A stretch of DNA of 64,000 nt. Origin: Adenophora triphylla var. japonica. Its lineage: Eukaryota > Streptophyta > Magnoliopsida > Asterales > Campanulaceae. Below are positions 53,189 to 64,000 of the stretch, in pieces (the stretch's first letter is position 1; every line of letters begins with the position of its first letter). Under the pieces are notes generated by a model. The model did no database searches and was not told the origin of the DNA. It saw only the letters and a list, made by a program, of their open reading frames with translations. Location of the stretch: contig JAFEMH010002490.1 of assembly GCA_022495995.1 (NCBI GenBank), positions 62,001 to 126,000 of the forward strand. The letters are read 5' to 3'. The translations under genes and the position numbers were made by a program.

Positions 53189-54115
53189 TGTTGGAAAAAT
53201 TAGTATGTTTGAAGGAAATTAATGGGTTAATTTCTAAAGGGTAATTTTGTCAAATTACCTAAGTGGTTTGTGTTTGTGAAAAATAAAATATTTAATTGTT
53301 CAAAATGGGTTTTGGATGAATTAAATATAGATGCTCAAATGATTTGGCCAAATAAAATTTGATTTTGTAAATCAAAAATTTGGTTTTGAATTTTTCTGAG
53401 GTGCTCGGCCGAGCGGGTTGTTGACTCGGCCGAGCAGAGTGAAACAGAAGGTTCCAAGTTTCTGGAAAGCCTTGCTCGGCCGAGCGAGCTATAAGACTCG
53501 GCCGAGCGGATCCTGGCGGACATTTAACAGCCAATATTAAATGCAGAAAATTGAAATGAAAATCATTATGGCTAATGATTTTGGAATAATGGTGGTTTAA
53601 TTTTCGTAATTAAATTGTTTATTACATTTTATTACTCCATAAACACCATTGATTTTCAGTTTTTATTGGTTGATTGAATATGTATAAATTGTTGTTTGTT
53701 AACAACAATTGAGAGACTTGGAAAAATACTTTGAGAAATCTTTTGGCAAAGAACCACAGCAGATTCATACACATTTCCTCCTGCAAATCCTCTTCCATAG
53801 TCTTTGGTTGCATATTGTTATCATCTTCTTTGGCCTCCTCTATTGCATATACAAAGAAGAGGTGATCTAGTCCAAGCGCAATTCATCTCGCCGGGAACTT
53901 AGGTGCAAAGTGCCCCCGGTCCGCACGTTCTATCCTGGGAGACAAGCGATCCAAGAAAAACTCAAGCACACTCGGTGAGGGATCGAATATGTCTTAAGGA
54001 GACAGTGATTTCATTGGGCTCGTGCAGCAAATTCAAGAACTTCTCCTTTTTATTTTCTGTTTTTATCAATTTATTGTGTATTATTTTTTCTGTAATTGTA
54101 CTCCTTTGTGCTACA
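53189..54115 (+). mobile_element. 3' LTR of copia element 2 (927 bp)
   Basis: Same sequence as the 5' LTR apart from a handful of substitutions and a cluster of indels in the box region. All four CTCGGCCGAG palindromes are intact: 53404-53413, 53425-53434, 53475-53484, 53497-53506. TATA candidate TATAAAT at 53683-53689. Confidence 0.95.
53404..53506. promoter_or_regulatory. Two pairs of CTCGGCCGAG boxes in LTR U3
   Basis: Start-to-start spacing is 21 and 22 bp within pairs and 50 bp between the second and third box. The boxes lie 180-280 bp upstream of the TATA candidate. A role as transcription-factor sites is inference. Confidence 0.55.
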
Positions 54116-54140
54116 ATTCTCTCTGTCTCATAAAAATATA

Positions 54141-54318
54141 CTCCCTCCGTCCCTGAAAGATTGTCTCATTTGCCATTTTAATTTGTCCCAAAGAGTATGT
54201 CCCATTTCTAAACTTAGGCATGAATGTTAGTACAAATCTACTAAGGTACAAGAAGGTGAAGTTCTTCCTTAATAATTGCAAAATGTACAATACGACAATC
54301 TTTTAGGGACGGAGGGAG
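54141..54318. mobile_element. Stowaway-like MITE (178 bp)
   Basis: CTCCCTCCGTCCCTGAAAGA start; reversed end CTCCCTCCGTCCCTAAAAGA; TA on both sides. Confidence 0.9.
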
Positions 54319-54591
54319 TAAAAAGTAAAACACCCCCCTTGTTTTACAAAAAAAAAAAAAATACACTTTTATCCTTTTAGTGTCTTACTAAATTTACATT
54401 TTTCCAAAATGTAGACTTCAATTAGACTTACACCACTTGCGTCTTTTTTCATTCTCAAATTTTTTAACAAAATTGAACTCTCTTCGTCTCAAAGTAAGAG
54501 CTATACCTTGATTTTGGATGTTTAATGGAAAAATAATAAAAAATTGGTAAATATTTCAAGTAGTTTGAGAATATAAATGTTTAAATAACTA
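54319..54591. other. AT-rich intergenic sequence
   Basis: Nothing recognised. Confidence 0.5.
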
Positions 54592-54851
54592 CTCCCTCCG
54601 TCCCTAAATGTTTGTCCCATTTCCCCTTTTCCTTTGTCCCAAAAAGTTAGTCTCATTTCCAAAATTAAAGCTTCAAAATCAATAAATTTTCAAAACTTGT
54701 AACATTTAGGGACGGAGTATTACATAACGGCGGTGTATATTATCAATAATTTTCAAAGCGTTCGTAAAAATAATCAAAATTAAAGCTTCAAAATCATTAA
54801 ATTAAAATGTTTGAAAAGTCAAATTGGACAAACATTTAAGGACGGAGGGAG
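54592..54851. mobile_element. Composite Stowaway-like MITE (260 bp)
   Basis: Outer ends CTCCCTCCGTCCCTAAATGT and reversed CTCCCTCCGTCCTTAAATGT with TA flanks. An inner end ACATTTAGGGACGGAG at about 54702-54717, and a duplicated AAAATTAAAGCTTCAAAATC (54662 and 54778), suggest that one copy sits inside another. Confidence 0.75.
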
Positions 54852-56196
54852 TATTAATTAATGATGCAAGCGAATTAAAGTAGGCTAGTAAGGGTTGTGA
54901 CGGAAGCAATATTCATTTGTGAACCTGAATTAAGGAAAACTCCATAAATATAGGTGTTGTGTGTGAGAAGGAAAATGAAACTGGTGTAAGAAATAATAAA
55001 ATGATAGTTGTTCCAAGTAAGAAAAATGCTTCATCTGTCAAATCTCAAATCGGACTTTTTGTTATTTTCGTTTGTTTTATCTCAAATCGGACTCCCAAAA
55101 TGGTAAATGATTTTTATCATTCCTTCCACTCATTTTCTATCTTACTTTATTTTTATAATCAAAACACCAATTAACTTACCATTCACCTCACTCATTCTCT
55201 CAACTATTTTATTTTTCATATTCCCAACATCTGCAGTTTACTTCACTTTTTCTTAATCGATCGTGTTCAAAATGTTGATCCAATTCAAAAAGATACAAAA
55301 GTTGATTTTGCACGAAAATTAAGGAGAGTTTATAATAGAGTAAACTAGTGAGTAACTCGTCGATACTCGACGGGGCATATTAATAGTTATTGATTAAAAA
55401 ATAAAAATTTAATTATTAAACTGTTATTTTATGACTTTTTCGACACTTCACAAAGCTATTATCTGCTATATGATCTTTTAAAAAGTAAAGATTTAATGCC
55501 TTTACTTTTGCACCAACAATCTCAGACACAGCCACAACTGATCCTCCCTCCGTATGGGCAAGCCTCTGCTATCGCTTCTTCTGACAGACTTGGATACCTT
55601 CATTTACATTGAAAAAAAAACTGTTGATTGCTTAAAGTAGTAAAAAGGGCAAACAGATCCGTTAATAGGCGAAATGTGTTCAGCGCATCTATTTTACTTT
55701 TAATTTCATAAAAGTCAAGTTATACAGCACATAAATATGGTAAACAGAAATGAACTTCATCATATTTCCCACAAGCGTGTGAATTGCACAACTATTGTGT
55801 AATTACGAAAAGTGATGTAGGAGAGAGAAAGTGGATAGAAAATATTTAGTAGATAGTTATTGTGAATATGACAAATAGGTCTCACGAATAAAAAAATATT
55901 AAAAAATTTCTATTTTTAGAGTGTGTCTTTTTAAATGTGATATCAAAAATAATAATTTGTGTATTTTCAGGTGTTTCGGATGGAGTACTATTTTGGAGGG
56001 AGTACTAAATAAAGTAAAAAAAAAAATGAAGAAGAAAGAAGAAGAAGGTGACATCCCAACCGTCAGAAAAATCAAAATAATCCAAGCGATAATTCATAAC
56101 CTAACACATTAAACAATTTTCACATTGAAATTCACGTCGTCAATTCCTAATCAAATTCCACACCTTTCTTCTTCATCATCAGTACACACACACTCT
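54852..56196. other. Intergenic region upstream of acyl-CoA oxidase
   Basis: AT-rich, with decayed MITE-like pieces (about 55030-55260, 55975-56010) and one candidate Helitron 3' end on the minus strand at 55345 (CTAG before T, with a CGTCGAGTATCGACG hairpin 11 nt inside). No gene is seen. Confidence 0.5.
55345..55375 (-). mobile_element. Candidate Helitron 3' terminus
   Basis: Minus strand: hairpin CGTCGAGTATCGACG, then AGTTACTCA and CTAG followed by T. The 5' end was not located. Confidence 0.45.
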
Positions 56197-56203
56197 TATA
56201 AAT
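56197..56203 (+). promoter_or_regulatory. TATA box candidate of ACX
   Basis: TATAAAT in ACTCTTATAAATTCACACC, 86-92 bp before the start codon. Confidence 0.55.
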
Positions 56204-56288
56204 TCACACCTTCCCCAAATTCAAACTTCAATTTTCTTCAAGAAATTGTTTTTGAGTTGCAACTTTTAAGGATTGAGAAAGTTGAGAG

Positions 56289-59200
56289 ATGGAGGGGTCG
56301 GTGGATTACTTGGCCGGAGAAAGGAAGAAGGCGGAATTCGATGTTGAAGCTATGAAGGTTGTTTGGGCTGGTTCTCCTCATGCCTTTGAAGTCGCCGATC
56401 GCATCTCCAAGCTCGTCGCTAATGATCCTGTCAGTATTTATTTACTTTCTTTTGTTGTTGTTAATTTAAATCATTACTCACTCCGTCCCTCCCTAAATGA
56501 ATGTTAAATTTCTGAAAATGAAAAAGTGTGATTCTATTATTTTAATGTTAAAGACATAAATATTTTTAAATATTTTTGTTACTCACTTTCTAAACATTTA
56601 TTTTACTATAAAAAATGAATAGTAAAAAAAATATTTAAGGAATATTTTTTTTAAAGTATACTGTATTCATTTTGATTTTGGGACAAAAATTTCTTAAATT
56701 TGGACATTTTTTATTTAGGGACAGAGGGTGTACTTTTTTTTTTTTTTGGCTTAGATGCTCTAGGTTAAAGTCATTATGATATGTTAGGCTTGTTTTAAGA
56801 AAATTAAATTTAAATAATTGGAACTGTTGAAAACTGTGAATTGTAGTTGTTGCTATGATATCTTTTTCAACCAACTCTTTATTAAGTTGACTGAATAACC
56901 ATGAGCAATGCTTTGGTTGCAAAAATGGTTTACAAAATTTTGGTTATAAATAAAGTTGGCAAAATCATTAATTGCCAACTGTATTTGCAATAAAATGATT
57001 GCCATGGAGCTAAAATTACTCTTTTAATTTCAATTTAACTCCTTGGAATTGAGGTGCCAAACATGCCATTAGAGTTGATTGATTACCATCAAAGTCACTA
57101 AGTCAGTCATGATTTATTCACATGAAAGAAAAAATAAATATACTACTCCTTCCATCCTGGAAAGATAGTCTCATTTGGTTTTTTTTTTATGGTCAAAGTT
57201 CACTTGTTGATCATAAAAAACCAAATGGGACTATCTTTCCGGGACGGATGGAGCATAACGGAGTTGCATTATAATGTAGGTTTGGGCTTATGTTTCATAA
57301 ATTAGAACGAAAAAAATTCACTTTCCAGAAATAATTATGTTGGAGATAGTATTTTGGAGTAGGAAAGTCAAATTTTTTGGTCCGCAGAAAGTTTGGCATT
57401 TGGTAGTATACATGGTTTTGACCTAAAGGTACTAACTTTTTGTAGCGTGAGTGTGTTGTCTGTCGCATGTATGTTCTTTTAGTCTTGGGACTGCTGCATG
57501 TAGCTGTAATTAAAAGAGTAACGAGCATAATCTTTAGTTTGTATCTTGCCGACATTTAAATCCGATCTTATGCTTAAGATGATCAATGGCAGTGCTTTTT
57601 TGGCAGTTAAGCTTTACGTTTGCACAATCTTCTATAAGTACTAAATACAGTGTACTTCTATCTGCTGCCATTTCCAAAGATTCTTCTTTTCCTTTTTGCC
57701 TATATGTATATCGCTTTCATAATTGTTAGTTATATTTAAATTTCATGGATTTAGGCCTTTCGAAAGGAGCACAGGCCCATGCTTGCCAGGAAGGAGCTAT
57801 TCAAGAATACTCTTAGAAAAGCAGCTCATGCATGGAAGCTGATAGTTGATCGCCGGTTAACTGGTATGTTGAGACATTAGGCTAGCAAGTTCAGTTTCCA
57901 AAAAGTAATTACTACCTCCGTTCCAAAATGAATCAAAAGCAAATTTGAAAATATTTTGGTTGTTCATTTTGGGATGGAGGTAGTAGTGTGGAAGACCAGT
58001 TGTATATGTCTCCCAGGTTCTCTTTTATCATTTAAAGTAGATGTGTGCTTGTCAAAATTGCAGAGGAGGAGGCGTCCAGATTAAGGTTTTATATGGATGA
58101 ACCTGCTTTCACAGATCTTCATTTTGTAAGACCTCTTTTCTCAGCTGTAAATTAGTATTACGCACTTCTTTGACATACTCCCTGCGTCCCAAAGTAATTT
58201 CCCCACTTTTTTGACCTTTACTATGAATGAACTTTGAGCAATAATTTTAGTTTGATTTAATTATACTAATGAAAATCTAAAATTTATTATTGATACACCT
58301 TACGATTTATACACCATCAACGATACTATCAATAACAAGGTTTAGATTTTTATTAGGATCTGTAAATAAACCTAAAATTATTGCTCAAAGTTCATTCGTA
58401 GTAACAACAAAAAAAAGTGGGAAGTTCATTTTAGGACGGAGGGAGTATTTTATGCGTCAGCAACTGTTTCTTTTACTTCATCGATCTTGGGTGAAATGTG
58501 GTCTCAACATGATTACTAAAGTGCAACTGTTTCCACTTTGTCTCTTAGGGAATGTTTATGCCTGCCATTAGAGGATCAGGAACTGATGAGCAGCAAAGGA
58601 AATGGTTGCCATTGGCATCGAAGATGCAAATTATTGGCTGCTATGCTCAAACTGAACTTGGTCATGGGTCCAATGTTCAAGGTCTTGAAACAACTGCGAC
58701 TTTTGATCCCAAAACCAATGAGTTTGTCATTCATAGTCCTACCTTGACTTCTAGCAAAGTGAGTGATTGCACACAAATCTCATTTTACTACCTCCGTCCC
58801 AAAAAGAATGTCCAAAAAGTTTTGAAATTTACTCTTGATCAAGAGCAAATTTGAAAACTTTTTTGACATTCGTTTTGGGACGGAGGGAGTAGTTTTTTAG
58901 TTAATCTAGGGTTATGCAGTATTAACTTCTCAAGTTTTCTTTTGCTTATGTCAACAGTGGTGGCCTGGTGGTCTGGGTAAAATGTCAACTCATGCTGTCG
59001 TTTATGGGCGTCTTATAACAGATGGTCAAGACTACGGAGTTCATGGTAACTGAAGAACACTTGATTACTGTTTTTTCCCTAATGGTTTAATATTTGTTTG
59101 GTGGATTTGTTCCTAAAATTTTTTATTCCCCCCCCCCCCTTTTTTTTTCCTGTAAGGTTTCATTGTCCAACTACGAAGTTTGGAGGATCACACTCCTCTT

Positions 59201-62200
59201 CCCGGCATAACTGTTGGTGATATTGGAATGAAATTTGGAAATGGGGCGTACAACACCATGGATAATGGTGTATTAAGATTTGATCATGTGCGCATCCCTA
59301 GAGACCAAATGTTAATGAGGTACAGTGAATGAATCTTTCACTGCATTGAATGATTATTGAAGTATGTTTTACTTTTACATCATTGGGAATAATAAAGATT
59401 GCTACTTAATTACTAAAAGTACTATTTTTCTTATGTTTTTTGGTTCCTAATTCAAATGATTTATCATATACAGTAATTTTGAAGAGATCTAAGCTTCCTG
59501 ACAAGCTGTTTCATAATTGATCTACTAGCTGCAGTGTTTGAATATTTAACATTGCCTTTTTGTTGTGAGTTTGACTCTTCAAGTTCAATAAACTATATCT
59601 GGCATAAAGATGCTGAAATTTTGTTCATTTGTTTCAGGGTTTCGCAAGTTACAAGGGAGGGAAAATATGTGAAATCTGATGTACCCAGGCAGTTACTTTA
59701 TGGAACTATGGTGTTTGTTAGGCAAACAATCGTCATTGATGCTTCCTCTGCTTTATCACGGGCTGTTTGTATTGCTACAAGGTATAGTGCCGTTCGGAGA
59801 CAATTTGGTGCAAAGGATGGTGGACCTGAGACTCAGGTATTCCATAGCTGATTAGCTTAGATATACTATGTTTTATATTAGTCGGCAATTTATTTATTTT
59901 TAAATGTTTTAGCATCAATTGGTCTGTCAATACATTTGGAAAGACTCTGGGTCAATATAAGTTTCTGAAAAATATGAAGAAATATGAAGAAATTATTCAT
60001 CCGTTCTCATGGATTATTGGACAACTTAATTTCTACTTTAATGTTTTGGATCAAATGCTGTAAATTTGGTAGTTCTCTACTACTTAATTTCTGCATTTTG
60101 TCTTAAATATGCTCTATTGTGAATATTTATGAAAATAATTCTTCTTTTTTGTTCTTTAGGTGATTGATTATAAAACTCAGCAAAGTAGGCTGTTCCCCTT
60201 GGTTGCTTCTGCATATGCCTTCAGATTTGTTGGTGAGTGGTTAAAATGGCTGTACACTGATGTGACCCAAAGGCTACAGGCTAGTGATTTCTCAACTTTG
60301 CCAGAAGCTCATGCATGTACAGCAGGGTTGAAGTCCTTGACAACTTCTGTCACTGCTGTAAGTTATAATTTCTTACAAATATTTCTTTTGATGACTGCTG
60401 TGAATCCACATTAGTGTTTTGTGGCACTGAGGTGAATGCTAAACTAATGTGCTTGCTGCAATATTGCATAAACAACTAGCATTTCCCTTACAAATCGAGT
60501 TACTAGTATTTGTTAAGCCTTTGTAATCTGTGAATACTGATCAAAACTGTGTTCATAAAAAATCTGGGATTTTTTAAATGATGTTTTTGCCATTCCATGG
60601 TTAGCATACTCTCCCTCCGTCCCATTTCAAATTAGACAAAATGAGATGGCACAGGGATTATTTAATTGTTGTGAGTATGGAAAGTGGAATAGAGTTTGTT
60701 AGTGGGGTGGGGAATAGTAAGTGGGCTAGTTGTTGCGAGTATGATCAGTGGACCTCATGGAATAAATTAAAAATATAGAAGACTTTCCATGTGGAAATTT
60801 ATCTAGTTTGAACTTTGAAATGTGACGGAGGGAGTACTCTGTAAATCAGTTTACGTACTTGAATGGTTAATCCTCTTGAATTTGTCGTTCCTGGATGTTG
60901 TGCATCCTTTTGAATTTGTCATTCCTGGATGCTGTGCAGTTCGTTGAATACTTGCTCAAATAACTTTGTTAATCCTCTTGAATGTCATTCCTGGATGCTG
61001 TGCAGTTCGTTGAATGCTTGCTCAAATAACTTTGCATCCATACTTGTAGATTTTTTATTCCTGTTTTATGAACTTAGTTATTAAGTTCTGTATTGATCTA
61101 CAGACAATTTCTCGCTCATTTTTAAATTCCTCATTTTACTAAGTAAACCATTTATATGCTATCTTGTAGGATGGAATTGAGGAATGCCGCAAATTATGTG
61201 GTGGTCATGGGTACCTATGTACCAGTGGGCTTCCGGAGCTGCTTGCAGTTTATCTTCCCGCCTGTACTTATGAAGGAGATAATGTTGTGTTGATGCTTCA
61301 GGTAACTGCTTTTCCATTTGCAGTTCATTGTGCTTAGCTACAAGATTATTTTGTAATGTCCTACTCTGGATACACTCTCTATATTTTCTTGAAATAAAAA
61401 TATCGTTTGATATTTGTGATGTAGATTATTTTCATCGCACATTTATCTTGCCTACGTTTAACATATGCTAATTATGCTATTATGATGTACTCCTTCTGTT
61501 CCAAAATAAATGTCCAAATAAATTCAAATTTACTCTTGATCAAGAACAAATTTGAAATTTTATTGGACATTCATTTGGGACGGATGTTGTATTTAAAAAT
61601 TGTATACTACTCTCCTTAACATGAAGATTTGAATGTAGGTTGCAAGGATTCTTGCAAAGACTATTTCTCAGGTGTGGTCTGGACAGCAACCAGTGGGGAC
61701 AACAGCTTATTTAGGACGCATCCAAGATCTGTTGCAATGTCGTTGCAAAATCCAAAAAGGTATCTCCTTTACAAAATAATTATCCTTGCTCCCCCAGATT
61801 CTTATTGCTGGTTGTAAGATCTTTATTGATTGAAGGATTCTTGTTCATTTCTTTTTCCCGACTCAAGTAGACTTATATATGTACTCCTTCCGTTGTTTAC
61901 ATACTCCCTCCGTCCCAGCTAAAATTTACATTTTTGCCATATTTTGTTGTCCCAACTAAAATTATACTTTCCGAAAATGTAAATTTTATATTTATTCAAT
62001 GGGACCCACTTGCATACTCACAACAACTCTCCATTTAATATTCCCTACCCCACCTTCTCCCCCCTTCACTTTTCATCCTCACAACACTTGCATCACTTAC
62101 ACTTTTCTCTTAATCCCTGTGCCATAACAAAAGTGTAAATTTTGCTGTGATGGAGGGTGTGTATATATATATATATGTGTGTGTGTGTGTGCGCTTACTA

Positions 62201-63810
62201 TTTATTTCAGGATATGCTAAAAAATTGCTATATAGTCTCGTAGTCCCATGTACACATTTTTCTATGTATATTTTTATGGACATTCTTTTCCTTTTCACCT
62301 GCAGCTGAAGAATGGCTAAATCCTGCTGTAGTAGTGGAGGCATTTGAAGCTAGGGCTGCTGGAATGGTTATTGCCAGTGCTCTGAAATTGAGCAAGTATT
62401 CAAATCCTGATGAAGGTATTTCCTCTGCTCCAATTGTTATTAAAGTTGTTTCCGAAGTTCGATCATCAAGATGCTTACAGGGCATTTAATTTTCTTTTGT
62501 GTAGGCTTTGCCGAGCTATCGTCAGATTTGGTTGAGGCATCAGTTGCTCATTGCCAATTGATTGTTGTATCCAAGTAAGCTCTTTCTCATTCATATAACA
62601 ATAATAAGTTTATTGTTCCTCAAGGATGGTTGTTCTTTGGCATTATCTCTAGTGATTAGAGCTTCCACAATGGTTGACTAAATAGGCCTTGTTGCTCTAT
62701 TACATGCCTTTATTCAATGTAACAAGTTCTTTTTCTGCAGGTTCTTTGACAAACTGAAACAAGATATTCCCGGAAAGGGTGTCAAACAAATGTTAGAGGT
62801 TCTCTGTTATGTTTACGCATTGTCCCTCCTTCACAAACATCAAGGTGATTTCCTTGCTTCTGGTCACCTTACCGCTAAGCAGGCTTCTCTTGCAAATGAT
62901 CAACTCAGGTCTTTATATGCCCAGGTCAGAGAAACACCTTTCCCTAGTAATTATTCCCTCCGTGCCACATTAATCTATAGTATAAAAGAGAGCTCCACTA
63001 TCTACAGTGGTGTGAACAGTACCAAGTCGCAAATTTCCCATTTTGCCCTTATATATTTATCCCTTTCCCATTTTGCCCTTAAATTTTTTTTTTTTAAATT
63101 TAAAAAAAAAATTAAAAAAAAAAAACCCGTGTCCTTGGACACGGGCATGTACTAGTATGCAAAAAGAGTCATTTTGGGCGTCCCACAATAATTTGCAAAA
63201 TTCCAAAATGGAAAGTTTTAGTACTTATTAAATAGTGGGACCCACTTATAATACTCGCAACAATTAATCTGCAAAAAGAGTCATTTTGTGCGTCCTACAA
63301 TAATTTGCAAAATCCCAAAATGGAAAGTTTTAGTACTTATTAAATAGTGGGACCCACTTGTATTACTCAGTACTCACAACAATTACCCACCAACTATTCC
63401 CTACCCAACCTCTCTCCTACACAACTATCTACACACATCACATCACATTTTTCACTTTTTTGTCCTAATTTTTGTATCAAGCCCAATTGTGCAAATTATT
63501 GTGAGACCGAGGGAGTATATGTTTTGATCTGGTCAATGTATTTGGAAGTCAAACTTCTTGCATATTCACTGACTTGGAAATCCTGATTGTTTATTATTAG
63601 GTCCGTCCGAATGCAATCGCCCTTGTTGATTCTTTTAACTACACTGACCATTACCTTAGCTCGATTCTTGGTCGCTATGATGGAAATGTGTACCCAAATC
63701 TCTATGAAGCAGCATGGAAGGATCCTCTTAATGATTCAGATGTGCCCGAAGGTTTTCGTGAGTATGTGCAGCCTATATTGAAGCAACAGATACGAACTGC
63801 CAGGCTATGA
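56289..63810 (+). CDS. ACX1: Peroxisomal acyl-CoA oxidase, ACX1 type (14 exons, 665 aa)
   Basis: Exons: 56289-56429, 57755-57863, 58064-58125, 58549-58758, 58958-59045, 59157-59319, 59638-59836, 60160-60357, 61170-61301, 61639-61759, 62305-62415, 62505-62574, 62741-62924, 63601-63810. All introns have GT..AG borders and the total is 1998 nt without a stop. The enzyme oxidises acyl-CoA to trans-2-enoyl-CoA with FAD and passes electrons to O2, giving H2O2: the first step of peroxisomal beta-oxidation, also used in jasmonate synthesis. Seen: [20 protein letters not shown] start, [20 protein letters not shown] (FAD/substrate site), [53 protein letters not shown] and [10 protein letters not shown] with the catalytic glutamate at residue 425. 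The C-terminus ARL is a peroxisomal targeting signal type 1. Length equals plant ACX1 (about 664). The gene looks intact. The symbol is by similarity. Confidence 0.95.
56477..56730. mobile_element. Degenerate Stowaway-like MITE in ACX intron 1
   Basis: CTCACTCCGTCCCTCCCTAA start and reversed CACCCTCTGTCCCTAAATAA end, TA flanks. Confidence 0.65.
57146..57253. mobile_element. Foldback MITE in ACX intron 1 (108 bp)
   Basis: CTCCTTCCATCCTGGAAAGA start; reversed end CTCCATCCGTCCCGGAAAGA; the arms pair over most of the length. Confidence 0.75.
57915..57980. mobile_element. Very short MITE relic in ACX intron 2 (66 bp)
   Basis: CCTCCGTTCCAAAATGA and reversed CCTCCATCCCAAAATGA ends with TA flanks. 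Confidence 0.65.
58178..58445. mobile_element. Stowaway-like MITE in ACX intron 3 (268 bp)
   Basis: CTCCCTGCGTCCCAAAGTAA start, reversed CTCCCTCCGTCCTAAAATGA end, TA on both sides. The long arms share AAACTTTGAGCAATAATTTT-type words (with CTCAAAGTTCATTC reversed). Confidence 0.85.
58789..58889. mobile_element. Short MITE in ACX intron 4 (101 bp)
   Basis: CTACCTCCGTCCCAAAAAGA and reversed CTCCCTCCGTCCCAAAACGA; the same subfamily as 35668-35770 (TTTACTCTTGATCAAGAGCA). Confidence 0.85.
60611..60834. mobile_element. Stowaway-like MITE in ACX intron 8 (224 bp)
   Basis: CTCCCTCCGTCCCATTTCAA start, reversed CTCCCTCCGTCACATTTCAA end. TA is present on the right; on the left TA stands two bases out. 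Confidence 0.8.
60885..61035. repeat. Imperfect duplication in ACX intron 8
   Basis: TCCTGGATGCTGTGCAGTTC occurs at about 60923 and 60991, with flanking GTTGAATRCTTGCTCAAATA and TTGTTAATCCTCTTGAAT-type words. The unit is about 68 bp, two and a half copies. Confidence 0.7.
61490..61589. mobile_element. Short MITE in ACX intron 9 (100 bp)
   Basis: CTCCTTCTGTTCCAAAATAA start; reversed right end is decayed; TTTACTCTTGATCAAGAACA centre as in 58789. Confidence 0.75.
61904..62161. mobile_element. Stowaway-like MITE in ACX intron 10 (about 258 bp)
   Basis: CTCCCTCCGTCCCAGCTAAA start and a decayed right end (GTGATGGAGGGTGTG), next to a TA/TG microsatellite. Confidence 0.75.
62158..62193. repeat. (TA)n(TG)n microsatellite
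   Basis: TATATATATATATATG followed by TG repeats in ACX intron 10. Confidence 0.9.
62954..63515. mobile_element. Stowaway-like MITE with internal duplication, ACX intron 13
   Basis: TTCCCTCCGTGCCACATTAA start and CCGAGGGAG end with TA flanks (62952-62953, 63516-63517). It carries a Helitron at 62974-63155 and a 112-bp tandem duplication (63158-63269, 63270-63380; TGCAAAAAGAGTCATTTTG start). Confidence 0.8.
62974..63155 (+). mobile_element. Small non-autonomous Helitron (182 bp)
   Basis: TCTATAGTATAAAAGAGAGC start, hairpin CCGTGTCCTTGGACACGG at about 63127-63144 and CTAG end (63152-63155), inserted between A and T inside a MITE. Confidence 0.85.
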
Positions 63811-63972
63811 GAAAATCTCAGTATGTTAGACTGCACCATTATCTTAATGAGATACAGTGTCTAAAAGCTTTAGACCTGTTTTTATTTTTATTTTCAAAAT
63901 TATTTACTGAATATTTTAGACTATGACCCGCTTCAAAGAAAGGCTTTTGTAAGAAATAGTTTGTGATTTTAT

Positions 63973-63978
63973 AATAAA
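63973..63978 (+). terminator. Candidate polyadenylation signal of ACX
   Basis: AATAAA, 163 bp after the ACX stop codon. Confidence 0.5.
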
Positions 63979-64000
63979 GAGTTGTCTCTCTTAATGTATT

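Larger units (their letters stand above)
47618..54115 (+). mobile_element. Ty1/copia element 2, complete with LTRs and 5-bp TSD
   Basis: 5' LTR 47618-48547 and 3' LTR 53189-54115 are nearly identical and begin TGTTGGAAAAATTAG and end GTGCTACA. The perfect duplication ATTCT is at 47613-47617 and 54116-54120. A purine-rich GTGGGGAT precedes the 3' LTR. The base after the 5' LTR does not start a standard TGGTATCAGAGC site, so priming is unclear. Near-identity of the LTRs indicates a recent insertion. Confidence 0.95.

Noticed and set aside
1..64000. tRNA, rRNA or organellar insertions
   Set aside because: No cloverleaf with CCA-compatible arms, no rRNA core sequence and no plastid or mitochondrial gene was recognised by eye. 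A tRNAscan or organelle BLAST would settle it.

Overview
The window is eukaryotic nuclear DNA from a flowering plant, most likely a eudicot. It holds two spliced plant housekeeping-type genes in a large mass of plant transposable elements: Ty3/gypsy and Ty1/copia LTR retrotransposons, a PIF/Harbinger transposon, an RTE-type LINE, small Helitrons and many Stowaway-like MITEs. The species cannot be named from the sequence.

Layout. Positions 1-22914 are a nest of three Ty3/gypsy elements, all on the minus strand. The youngest (gag, protease and G-patch, integrase remnant, plus a plus-strand DUF7745/plant-mobile-domain-like extra gene) ends at its 5' LTR, 10625-12381. That LTR sits in the 5' leader of a second, related element whose LTR is 13322-15111. 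The second element sits in the tandem-repeat 3' UTR of a third, Tat/Ogre-like element (gag-pol 16041-21980, LTR about 22068-22914). Positions 22915-26084 hold two MITEs, an orphan exon-like sequence with two striking palindromic arrays (24321-24470 and about 24729-24925), and a GC-rich TIR element with a 10-bp target duplication. Positions 26088-31049 are a decayed PIF/Harbinger element with both its MYB-like ORF1 and its transposase, each broken by an insertion. Positions 31077-32422 are a foldback element (9-bp TSD) carrying two Helitrons. Positions 32699-34201 are a TIR element with inverted minisatellites that stops 75 bp before the first gene.

Gene 1 (34276-37396, +, two exons, 492 aa) is an O-fucosyltransferase of the plant OFUT30 type. 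Positions 37987-45026 are a deleted minus-strand copia element. Its 5' LTR is split by a 5'-truncated RTE LINE and by an RBOH (NADPH oxidase) gene fragment with an AT-rich palindromic satellite in the intron-like part. Positions 47618-54115 are a nearly complete plus-strand copia element with near-identical 927-930 bp LTRs and a perfect ATTCT target duplication. Gene 2 (56289-63810, +, 14 exons, 665 aa) is an intact peroxisomal acyl-CoA oxidase of the ACX1 type ending in the peroxisomal signal ARL. Its introns hold about nine small MITEs and one Helitron.

The two host genes are not visibly related in function (Golgi glycosylation; peroxisomal beta-oxidation). The most unusual signals are sequence architectures. 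Three palindromic or inverted arrays lie in or next to captured gene fragments or a gene promoter. Several unrelated LTR families carry short CpG-containing palindromes, often in helically spaced pairs.
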